64,000 nt of DNA from Plectrocnemia conspersa (Eukaryota; Arthropoda; Insecta; Trichoptera; Polycentropodidae), in NCBI GenBank assembly GCA_009617715.1, contig VTFK01000155.1, forward strand, positions 558,001-622,000. Reading direction: 5' to 3'. The notes beneath the pieces were generated by a model. The model made no database searches. It saw nothing but the letters and a program-made list of their open reading frames with translations, and had not been told where the DNA came from. The stretch's first letter is position 1; each line of letters starts with the position of its first letter. Shown here one piece after another: positions 53,601 to 64,000 of the stretch. The translations under genes and the position numbers were made by a program.

Positions 53601-56600
53601 TCCCAAATATCTGAGACCCCAAATACAGGCAATCTTCCAAATGTGCACGAAAGTGCTTGCGGACGTGAAAGCCGAAGATTCCATCAGACAATTTTGCTTG
53701 GAAGTAATGGTCACCTTGGGCGAATCAGCTCCGGCGATGGTCAGAAAGCAAGCTCTGCAGCAAGTCGCTCAGCTCACTCCTTTGGTGCTATCCATAATGG
53801 CCGATTTGGAAGACGATGACGATTGGGGCAACCAAGACGAAGTCTCCGACGAAGACAACGACAAGTGAGTGTCCGATTCCGATTTGCGATGCGAGTCGAG
53901 GACAGCAAGAGTGATTATCTTTTTCATTACAGCAATTGCGTCGTGGCCGAATCTTCCTTGGATCGTCTCTGCTGCGCTCTCGGAGGAAAAGTCATGTTGC
54001 CGTTCATCATGAACAACATATCTTCGATGTTGGCATCTCAAGATTGGCGACAGCGTCACGCTGCTCTTATGGCCATCTCGTCTGCCGGAGAAGGCTGCCA
54101 TAAACAAATGGAAGCGTTGTTAGGAGAACTCATGAACGGATTGTTGAAATTCTTGAGAGATCCTGTAATTATCCTGATTATGAACGAAGTGTAAATATAT
54201 ATTGTAAAGCGTTATTTACATTAAATTATTTATTGCAGCATCCTAGAGTCAGACACGCAGCTTGCAACGCAATCGGTCAAATGTCGACCGATTTCGCTCC
54301 CGTGTTCGAGAAGAAGTTCCACGCTCAAGTCGTCCCCGGATTGTTGATGGTTCTTGACGATACTGCAAATCCTAGAGTTCAAGTGAGTATTTACTTTTTT
54401 TATTTATTCGATAAATCCTTATTTATTTTTTTATTCATGCATATTTTAGGCTCACGCTGCAGCAGCTTTAGTCAATTTCAGTGAAGATTGTCCAAAGAAC
54501 ATCCTCACGCAATATTTAGATGCAATTATGATTAAACTGGAGACAATTCTCAACGCCAAATTCAAAGAGGTATATAAATTTACTTCTTTTTTATTATTAT
54601 TGATAACCAGTATTCGTTAGTGAAATTATTTTTGTGATATTTTCACTTCCATAATATTGGAAAATCGATCGATGTGAAATGAAAATTTATATCATTATTT
54701 TATGGTACAATGTTTATCTTATATCTACATTTTCTGTTTTATTATCATAAATTTATTTGAAAATGTACAGAAAGAATTTCAATTGTATTTATTTTTACAG
54801 TTGGTTCAAGAAGGTACCAAACTGGTACTGGAACAAGTCGTCACGACTATTGCATCAGTGGCCGACACCGCCGAAAAGGACTTTGAAGTATATTACGATC
54901 GACTCATGCCCTGCCTTAAGTACATCATTCAAAACGCTAAAACTGAAGAATTGAAAATGCTGCGTGGAAAGACTATCGAATGTGTCAGTCTCATAGGTGC
55001 GTAGAGATCGCGACTGAAGAGTTTTGCCTCTTGATTTTGTTAATTTAAATGTATTATTTTTCCATATCAGGTTTGGCAGTAGGAGAGGCCAAATTTATGC
55101 CAGACGCTTCCGAAATCATGGACTTGCTTTTCGAAACCCACACTGATGGTGAATTCAAAGAAGACGATCCGCAAACTTCTTATTTAATATCCGCTTGGGC
55201 TCGCATCTGTAAAATATTGGGTGGGTAGCGTTTAATAAGACTCGATCCACAGTCATATGTGATTTTTATCTTATGAATTGACATTTACAGGTAGCAAATT
55301 TGAACAATATTTACCATTGGTCATGGGCCCTGTCATGAAAATGGCCGCAATCAAACCTGAAGTTGCACTGCTCGACAATGACGATCTGGAATCTATTGAA
55401 GACGACGTAGACTGGCAGTTTGTCACTTTGGGCGAGCAGCAAAACTTTGGAATCAAAACAGCTGGTCATTATCTGAACTTTTTTGAGCTTATCGTTCCGG
55501 TGTGTGTTAGTTTAATGTTTTTATACTGATGTTTTAGGCCTGGAAGACAAAGCTGCCGCTTGCGATATGTTGGTTTGTTACGCTCGCGAATTGAAAGAAG
55601 GGTTCGCGGCTTACGCCGAAGAAGTCGTCAAATTGATGGTTTCCCTGTTTAAATTCTACTTCCACGACGGTGTAAGAACATCTGCCGCCGAATCTTTACC
55701 ATACCTACTAGAATGCGCCAAAGTCAAAGGTCCCCTCTACGTGCAAGGAATGTGGGCTTACATCTGTCCCGAGCTTTTGAAAGCTATCGACACTGAACCG
55801 GAACAAGACGTCTTGATGGAACTGTTATACAGTCTTGCAAAAGTGAGTCACGATCGATTATCTCGTTCCAATGTTCGTCAGCGGCTTTTTGTCTTCAATA
55901 ATGCAAAGGTCACTTCCTAAACGTTGGTAAATTAAACTGATAGTGTTGACATTAAATCACTGCATTCGTGTGCAGCTGTATAAATGTTGAATTCTTACAA
56001 TTTTATTTGTAAATATAACATATGTCATAAAACAAACGCTAATATTATTTATTTTCACTTTGTAGTGTATAGAAAAATTGGGTCCTGGATGTCTCACCGA
56101 TGAAGCGATGGCTGAAGTTCTCCGTTTAATTAACAAAGTTATGGAAGAATACTTCCAAAAAGCTCATGAAAGATTAGAACAACGAAAAGACGAAGATTAC
56201 GATGAAGTGAGTATTATTTTTCAAGATGAAATGATACACCGTAAGCAATAGGAATATTATTTTTATATTTATATTATAGATGGTGGAAGAGCAGCTCGAA
56301 GATGAAGACAGTGATGACGTATATTGCCTCTCTAAGGTCGCCGATGTCATACACGCCTTAATGATGACTTATAGGGTTAACTTCTATCCGTATCTAGACC
56401 AAATTATCGTACACTTTGCCAATCTGTTGAACCTGGAGAGACCTAGCACTGACCACCATTGGGGTCTTTGCATATTCGACGACGTGATCGAATTCGGAGG
56501 TCCGGCTTGCGCCAAATACCAGCACTATTTCCTACAACCAATCTTGAACTTCATCATCGACGAATCGACCGAAGTGAGACAGGCGGCGTCTTACGGCTGC

Positions 56601-57555
56601 GGCGTCTTGGCCCAATTCGGCGGAGATCAGTTCGCGCTCGCTTGCGCCCAATCATTACCTAAACTCATGCAGGTACTATTATAACCCTAATTTATTTAAG
56701 AAGTCGTCTAATGAGGAAGCAATTAAACTTTATTTGAAATGATTTTAGATAATCAACGAGCCAGACAGCAGAGAATTCAAAAAAATATATGCTACCGAAA
56801 ATTGCATATCTGCCGTTACGAAAATCTTACAATATAATAACTCCAGTATAGATGTTGAAAATGTATTGCGTAGTTGGTATGTAGTATTTTATTTATTATT
56901 AAATATACCATTCCAATGTTCGTCAGTGGCTTTTGGTTACTATTCATGCAAAGGTCACTTCCTAAACGTTGGTAAATTAATAGTATTAATGTGTATAAAA
57001 ATTTGCTACATTTATTGTGGATGAATAAATTTAAAATACTAACAATTATTTCCCAATTTTATTATGGTATTGTTCAGAAGAAATTTCCACGTTATATTTC
57101 TCAAAATGAATGCATAGAAAAATTCTAGAAGTTATGTTAATTTTTAATTTACTCTTTTGTTTATCAGGGTCACTTGGCTGCCGTTGGTCGAAGATGCAGA
57201 TGAAGCACCTCATGTTTATGGTTATTTAGCAAATCTTTTAGAAGCTAGACACCCGACCGTTATTGGCGCTACAGGCGAAGGATTGCCGCGTGCCCTTGCT
57301 GCTTTTGCTGCAGCCCTCGCAAGCGGAGCTTTGTCAGTAGAGTCTGAAGCAGCTCAAAGACTCTTAGCAATTACGCGTGATTTGCAAGTATGTTCAAGAT
57401 TTGAAAAAAATTCTCGAGTTGATAATTTCATTTGATGCTAATGATTCTTTTATTTCTTCTAGACAAACACGGAATTATTTAACGCTTGCATCACAGCAAT
57501 GACGCACGATCAACAAAGAGCTTTACACCAGGCCCTCACACCAGCAGCCACATAG
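50650..57555 (+). CDS. IPO5: Importin-5 / karyopherin beta-3 nuclear import receptor
   Basis: HEAT-repeat import receptor that carries ribosomal proteins, histones and other cargo through nuclear pores under RanGTP control. Seventeen exons: 50650-50748, 52579-52812, 52880-53023, 53096-53297, 53524-53864, 53933-54164, 54239-54382, 54450-54569, 54801-54996, 55071-55220, 55291-55464, 55538-55842, 56066-56206, 56280-56672, 56749-56876, 57168-57387 and 57463-57555. The product is about 1104 residues, the family length. Landmarks are [41 protein letters not shown], an acidic loop ([13 protein letters not shown]) as in the RanBP5 group, [46 protein letters not shown] and [12 protein letters not shown]. 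All phases agree except at exon 3, where one extra G (gtatgcGgacgtc, about 52886) breaks the frame before [10 protein letters not shown]. Intron 1 is long (1.8 kb); the others are mostly 60-300 bases. Confidence 0.96.
51948..52095 (+). repeat. Degenerate tandem repeat in IPO5 intron 1
   Basis: Three units contain a gggagctaaaaaaa-type core (near 51953, 52004 and 52075). Each core is followed by a poly-A-rich stretch, and two units also contain a tttaagg. Spacing is about 50-75 bases. Origin unknown. Confidence 0.4.
55866..55935 (+). repeat. 70-base intronic repeat, copy 1 (IPO5 intron 12)
   Basis: Starts ttccaatgttcgtcag and ends aaggtcacttcctaaacgtt then ggtaaattaa. The same 70 bases recur without gaps at 56911-56980 in intron 15 of the same gene. 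The last 34 bases are identical, and most differences sit in the middle. It begins 23 bases after the exon 12 donor. Confidence 0.85.
56911..56980 (+). repeat. 70-base intronic repeat, copy 2 (IPO5 intron 15)
   Basis: Second copy of 55866-55935. It begins 34 bases after the exon 15 donor, a position similar to that of copy 1 in its intron. No third copy was seen in the window. Confidence 0.85.
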
Positions 57556-58560
57556 ATGAGATTTTAATTGTTATGGGAAATTATTAAAAATATTGGATAT
57601 ATTTTTATTTAATGTGTCACTATTAATTGTCTCGATTGAGCTGAATCATTATTTGTTTACTTTATGTGGATCAGTTTCTAATAATTTTGTATCTCCAAGC
57701 TTAAAACAATAATAAATATCTTATTATACTTTTTTCGTGTTTTTCATTATGAAACATATTTTAAGAAACAGGTAAAAACTTCTCATCAGCATCATGGAAA
57801 AATTTATTGCAGTCATTTTATCGTGTTGTCCATACTCGCCTTATCAAAATCAACTGACTTGGTGAAACTTAAATAGTTTTATATATAATTTGTGAAACAT
57901 TTTGTGGCAAAACAAAGTAAAATCATTTCAGAATATGAAATTAAATTTATACGAAAATTTTTAAATGTTTATTTCTGCATATTTTTATATCACTGCATAG
58001 AAAGAGTGAGTCTGTGCAAGAATTTTTTAAAATAGATTTCAAAACCACTCCTACCGAGCCCCCGTTAACTAAAACACAACTGGTTCTGGGTTTCCTTTGC
58101 ATTTCTAACTAGCAAAAAGTTTCATTGTCAGCACAAGACATTCGTTCCATTCCAGATAACGATTCAGCCAGTCGACATTCTAATTCGGGGATATGCCTCA
58201 TCAACCTAACTTACCAAACTACACTTGAGCCCAGGGGCAGGCAGTACAGGCGATCGCCTGGGGCGCCGTGATACCAAATAAAGACGTAGTATTGACTTAA
58301 AATTATCAAATAATATTGTTACATTTAAAATGGATTTTTACTTTTGTTTACTTTCGATACTTATAAAAGTTTTGTTATAAAATGTATTCTAACATCTAAA
58401 TATTTTTCAGAATTAACTTTAATTAATTGTATTGAATGGTTTTCCATTGGAAATTAATCAAACATATGGTCATATAGATCTTGAAAATACCTATGAACCT
58501 GAAAGATTTTAATACAATATTGACAATTTGGTTTTTATTTAATTTTGGCACTAAATTAAC
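57556..58560. other. IPO5 3' UTR and downstream intergenic DNA
   Basis: Poly(A)-signal-like aataaa occurs at about 57712, so the 3' UTR is probably about 160-180 bases. A GC-rich spot at 58228-58275 (caggcgatcgcctggggcgc) is a 14-bp self-complementary sequence and recalls the gccccaggcggc block of the MITE at 48637. Otherwise AT-rich with nothing recognised. Confidence 0.45.
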
Positions 58561-58568
58561 GTTTTATG

Positions 58569-59060
58569 CAATGGCGGCTGGTGACAATAGAAACAGATGG
58601 GGCTAGAAGTAAGCATAATATGAATTATATATATAGTGACAAATCATAATAAATTTTTAATAAAGACAGATACTGAAAAAACATAGATACAGACAAGAGT
58701 AAGAGAATAGATGATGTATAAATCCAGAAATAAATACAAAATACAGTAAAAGTAAATAATAATAAATAATTATTATGAGATTTTTCTGAGAAACGCTACC
58801 ATTTATAATTTGATTAAAGACATTTTATTATTTTTAAACTCACTACTTTTTTTGTGCGATAATGTAAATTAAATATAATAGACATAAAATATGTTTTACA
58901 CCACTTAAACACTGGTCGGGATAGATACAAACTCATTATGTATTCATTATAATTGCTTTTGTTCATCCTGTTATTACAAATTTATTTTATTACAATATTA
59001 GTAGTCTCTTGTCTTCACCTATTGTAGTAGAACGTTGCTGCTTAACTTAACTTTCAACTT
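58569..59060 (+). repeat. Large direct repeat, copy 1
   Basis: Begins ggcggctggtgacaatagaa, continues with gacaaatcataataa, ttttaataaagacagatact and gaaaaa, and later gagatttttctgagaaa and ttattatttttaaactc. The same order recurs at 60418-60950. About 0.5 kb in length. It is a non-coding repeat family of unknown type. Its start (cagtgacggctggtga in copy 2) is like the ends of several DNA transposons. Confidence 0.7.
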
Positions 59061-59117
59061 AAAATATTACTTTTAGGTTAAATTAAATATTTTATTGTGA
59101 AGACCAATTTATTCATT

Positions 59118-59215
59118 ATGCCAAAAATTAGGTGGCACTCTGGTAACACTGACGTGACGGCGACTAATGGCAACACGCTCCTTAGCGGATCTCTCATTAG
59201 TCGATCCGTGTTTTA
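59118..59215 (+). repeat. LTR-like fragment related to the Csp upstream block
   Basis: Shares ggcactctggtaacactg and cgtgacgg with 7940-7966 and the preceding gccaaaa with both that site and the miniature LTR element. A second tggcaacac and a gatctctcattag follow. GC-richer than its surroundings. It may be an LTR fragment or an orphan promoter. Confidence 0.45.
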
Positions 59216-59289
59216 TTTATTGTTTTAATTATTGCAAAAAGTGTTTATTCTTAATTCCTGCAATCACAAAAGTAGCGTCGAAGCATATG

Positions 59290-59620
59290 CTAAAAAATTA
59301 TCGCTTCAAATTACCAATTTGTGACACATGAAACGGTTTTGTACGGATTTTTTGTCATAATCTACCAGGAGTGCATATGAGTGAGAAGGTAGCTGACAAT
59401 TAATTTATTATTTTAATTATTAGGAAAACTATTTTTTTTCAATATCTGCAAATTATGCTTGAATTTCAAATTATGCATCTCAAAAGTCGGGCAAAGCATA
59501 TTCAGAAAGAAAAAACGCTTCAAATTACAGTTTTGAATGGATTTTTGTCATAATCTACCAGGAGTATAGATTAGGTGAGGAGGTAGTGGAGCTAATAATT
59601 TAATTATTATTTATAAAAAA
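59290..59620 (+). repeat. Two direct units of about 200 bases
   Basis: The sequence ggattttttgtcataatcta, ccaggagtgcatatgagtgag and aaggtag at 59347-59393 recurs as ggatttttgtcataatctac, caggagtatagattaggtga and ggaggtag at 59538-59590. Each is preceded by a cgcttcaaatta block and followed by an aattaattta-type tail. Origin unknown. Confidence 0.6.
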
Positions 59621-60417
59621 TTGTTAATAGCTATCTGCTATGGAATAATAGTATCTATTTACATATACATACAGCCTATTATTGCATAAACGTAGTTCTC
59701 TTTTGTTCCGACCAATCAGAAAAAAGAATTTAATTATTTTAAATTTCCTTGGAGATGCATGATCTTACAAAATGGTTACTATGTACATAAATAAACAAAA
59801 TACACAAAGCTCACTATCGAATGCGTGTATAATGTTATTTTTTAGTTTAAGAGCTTAGAATGATTAATCATAAAATATATTTGAAATAATTAATATAAAA
59901 AAAGATGGTCGATAACGCAATGACATCTGTTATTGCGTTATGGTCCAAAGTATTTTCCATTGATTTACCGATTTAATATAATTCGAATTGAAAATAAACC
60001 AGGTACGTGCTAACCGTAAAACATGTTATACATATTTAGTATTACGTACGAGGATTGAAAGTTAATGTGAATCAAACTACCTAAACGATAATAAAACGTA
60101 TTTCTTATCTTGTGATATTCTAGGATTTGTCATGGCGATCGCGTAACAATGATTATGATGCAGGCGGTTTTTTAACTGAATAAGTTTGGTTCCATTTCGG
60201 GGTAAAGTCATCTTATTAATCGCTCATGGTTTCTGAAAAATAATTATGAACCATAAAACTATGCACAATAATTAGTATCTAAGCATAATATTCCCACAAA
60301 GAACTGATAATGATATGACATGATTTTTAAATTAATTTTATAATCATCCTAAAAAAATAGTCGTGGGCACTCGTCTTCTTTATTCTTATGTTTATTGTGC
60401 CATATAGTTATAATCAG

Positions 60418-60950
60418 TGACGGCTGGTGAAAATAGAAACAGGTGAGAAATAGGTACCAAGGGCCAAAAAATATATTTATTTTTTATCGAACTAAACATA
60501 ATATGTGTTATACATATAGGGACAAATCATAATAAGTTTTTAATAAAGACAGATACTGAAAAAATAAAGACCAAGAGATTAATTTAGGTATGAATCCAGA
60601 AAAATATAAAATACAGTTAAAGACAAAAATAATAATAATAAATAAATAACTCTTTAGTGGCTATGAGATTTTTCTGAGAAATGCTACTATTACTATTAAT
60701 AATTTGATTAAAGACAATTTATTATTTTTAAACTCGATACTTTATTTATGCAATAGATATAAATTAAATATAAAAAATATTTTAGACCACTAGGTAAAAC
60801 ACTGCTCGAGAGAGATTCAAACTCATTATTTATGCATTATAAATGCTTTTATTCATCCTGTTTAAAATTTATTTTATTACTTGCCTGTTTACAATATTTT
60901 GTCTCTTTCTTCAGCTATTGGACGTAATCTGTCAGCACGTCGTTGTTTAG
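60418..60950 (+). repeat. Large direct repeat, copy 2
   Basis: Partner of 58569-59060. It starts cagtgacggctggtgaaaat and keeps the same order of blocks up to the cagcacgtcgttg region, with small insertions such as an extra gagaaataggtaccaaggg near the start. The 1.35 kb between the copies contains the LTR-like fragment and the two direct units. Confidence 0.7.
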
Positions 60951-61656
60951 TTTATCTTACAAGATGAAAATAGCATAGTTTATATAAAAATGACATGTGC
61001 AAATGTCACGTCGCTACTGTACACCGTTTGGAAGTTCTTGTGACAGACACGTGTATTTTCTCTTTTATAGAATAGATTCTGCTCTTCTTTGTTTCATATG
61101 ACAAAATGTTGGATATCTTGTAAATAATCCTTATGAATAAATAGTATGGCTAGAGAATTCAACCGATCTTGACCAGTCTAATTTCTTGAAAGTGTTTTTA
61201 TACGTTTTAGAGTGTTACAGCGGATACAGGTGTCACTAAAATAATATTAACTCATTTTGCCACTTTGGAATAGGTACCAATTTATTGTTTTGTATAAGTT
61301 AGGATGAGGCGTTGATGTTGGGTATATAACAAAAAGTTTAATTTTCATACATAACATTGTATAATTTCTTTTAATATTTTTTATGTATTTTTTATGTGTT
61401 TAATACTTAATTTTTTTTTAGGGTTTACTGTATAAAATTATTTAAATATTTTAAAGCTGCTGAATATGTCACTAATTTCACTAATTATTTTATCTCAGAC
61501 ATTTTTAGAATCTTCTTTGGTGTTTGTTTTTTTCCTTTTTAAATGTATTTCATCGCTATCATCTTAGGAATAAAATCAGCCATGTGATTCTGTACGAAGT
61601 TAAGGGATGATTCAAATTTATTGTTGAGCCTCAAAATAATGAAATACCTTGGGTGC

Positions 61657-61825
61657 TATTTAACAGAGAATTATTTTGAGATATGTACATTTAAATAAAT
61701 ACTTTGCTACATAAAACGAATTGTTTGTGCATTAATGTCTGGTAAATCTTCGGTAAAGAATCCCAACAGCAATGCACAAACAAATCGTTTTATGGAACAA
61801 TTATTTTATATATTGCTCATTTAAA
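61657..61825. mobile_element. Palindromic MITE-like element
   Basis: The left arm (gtacatttaaataaatactt, tgctacataaaacgaattgt and ttgtgcatt, 61686-61733) pairs with the right arm (aatgcacaaacaaatcgttt, tatggaacaattatt and catttaaattg, 61771-61828). A loop of about 40 bases separates them. A related single arm occurs at 25140-25190. It would fold into a long hairpin if transcribed. Confidence 0.7.
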
Positions 61826-61904
61826 TTGTCCTTTTCAACAAATACATAACTGGTTGCAAAAAAATTCGGCAATATTTAATAAAGTTGATCAAAGTATGAA
61901 TTTT

Positions 61905-62535
61905 TGGTGAACGAACTATTGCTCACGTGGCAACTGGTCACACGAACATTGGTTACCTAGACTATTGCTCACACGAATATTGGTTACAAAACAACTTGCC
62001 CACGAAAATTAGCAACTTGCTCACGCTCACACGGTTAGGAAAGACAAATTTTTTTATGGAAAGTTATTGAATTTCATACACGTTCATTGCGTACAAATTA
62101 TTGAGACATTCATGATGGGCTGGGCAAGTTTTAATTACATAAAAACATATGTATTTAAAATTTTCTATCAATTTGTTCATGTTTACAAATACTTTTGGCC
62201 TTCAGTTGAATGTGTATTGTATGTATTCATTTTGCCATGTACATACTTATTTTTAGAATATACGTATGTATATTATTGAGGAGGTAATAAAATTAATTAA
62301 AAAATAATGTATGAATATTTATTAATTTCTTATTTCAATTAATTGATTTTATTTTTCTTTGTGTCCTGTTAATATTGAAATTAAATAACTTTCCTTAAAC
62401 CGTGTGAGTAATATTCGTATGAGCAATCGCCTTGCAAGCGATCGATTTGTGACAAATTTTTGTGTGAACAAGTTGGTTGGTGAACAATATTCGCGTGACG
62501 AATCTTCCTGTGAGCAATAATCACCGAACCGATTT
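61905..62535. mobile_element. Large foldback element with ttgctcac repeats
   Basis: Two inverted arms of about 130-170 bases (61905-62075 and 62375-62535) surround an AT-rich core. The left arm holds many copies of a unit like attgctcacacgaatattgg. The right arm holds its reverse (cgtgtgagtaatattcgtat, gagcaa). Matching inner parts include ctcacacggttaggaaag on the left and ctttccttaaaccgtgtgag on the right. The outer ends also match (ggtgaacgaactattgctca and, reversed, ggtgattattgctcac). Internal repetition within the arms is typical of foldback elements. The duplicated target site is not clear. Confidence 0.65.
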
Positions 62536-62962
62536 TCTGGAAAATAAAAAAAAACTAGCGAAGCTTTTTCAATGATGTTATTCCTGAATTAAAAATAATT
62601 AATTACAAACGGTAGGATAAATACACAACTCAAAATGCTTCATATTCAATATAGACTGGGGCAGATTCCTTAATGTCGCTGTACTAAATCTCGGTATCGG
62701 GTGAGAAGAACTTAAACTGATCCAAGTCTTTTAAAGAATAAAATCTGACAATTAGACTCGCAAATGTCTCATTTAGTTCACCTTTTCGTTCTGACACAAG
62801 TTGAAATTCTGAAGAAAATGCAAACTCTTTTAAATATTTTATTTTTCGAAAATCAGATGAGAGGCAGGGTTCAGGTAGTTCACAGTGAAGTTGTTTGACG
62901 GGTCGCACAAAGAAATATGTTTAATTATAAATATTCCGAACGTTAAATAATGGAGGGTTTAT

Positions 62963-64000
<1,038 letters not shown>

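Noticed and set aside
62684..62908. 74-residue frame (KGELNETFASLIVRFYSL region) downstream of the zinc-finger gene
   Set aside because: It looks vaguely like a transposase or zinc-finger-associated fragment, but I cannot name a family and there is no splice context. It may be a hAT-derived scrap.

Overview
The window is nuclear DNA from an insect. Genes have introns with GT-AG boundaries, the DNA is very AT-rich between genes, and the recognisable proteins match insect orthologues. These include Schlaff, an insect cuticle C-type lectin, and a cysteine-string protein with an insect-type cysteine block. The order cannot be fixed from what is visible. There is no sign of bacterial, organellar or viral gene organisation, and no CRISPR array.

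Layout from left to right. The last two exons of an unrecognised gene lie at the left edge (+, 2-317). After a long AT-rich gap comes the cysteine-string protein gene Csp (-, 7043-7647). Its upstream side carries LTR-like DNA. A remnant of a piggyBac-like element (-, 8167-10124) follows, and a miniature LTR element (8925-9985) has inserted into it. The C-type lectin gene slf/schlaff (-, 12568-19097) has four coding exons and a TATA/Inr promoter near 19565-19596. The stretch 19700-35200 has no convincing host gene but contains a mariner relic, a 5S-rRNA-derived sequence and a Harbinger-type MITE (29702-30340). A candidate orphan coding exon lies at 35211-35531 (-). SPRYD7 (+, 36908-37789), heparan sulfate 6-O-sulfotransferase Hs6st (-, 41268-47990) and importin-5/karyopherin beta-3 (+, 50650-57555, 17 exons) follow. 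The last 6 kb is a repeat nest with paired direct repeats and two palindromic MITE-like elements. It ends in a C2H2 zinc-finger gene cut by the right edge (-, 62963-64000).

The genes do not form a pathway. They are a synaptic and secretory co-chaperone, a cuticle lectin, a small SPRY protein, a Golgi sulfotransferase, a nuclear import receptor and a zinc-finger protein. The most notable pattern is technical or evolutionary. Four of the six recognisable genes (Csp, Hs6st, IPO5 and the zinc-finger gene) each contain one apparent reading-phase break. At least three of these would be repaired by a single base, and three lie at or near a homopolymer. Assembly indels are the first explanation to test. 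The most interesting biological observations are a conserved 70-base sequence repeated in two introns of the importin gene, nested transposons with intact target-site duplications, an LTR-like family that reaches the Csp promoter, and a 5S-derived sequence that keeps its internal promoter.
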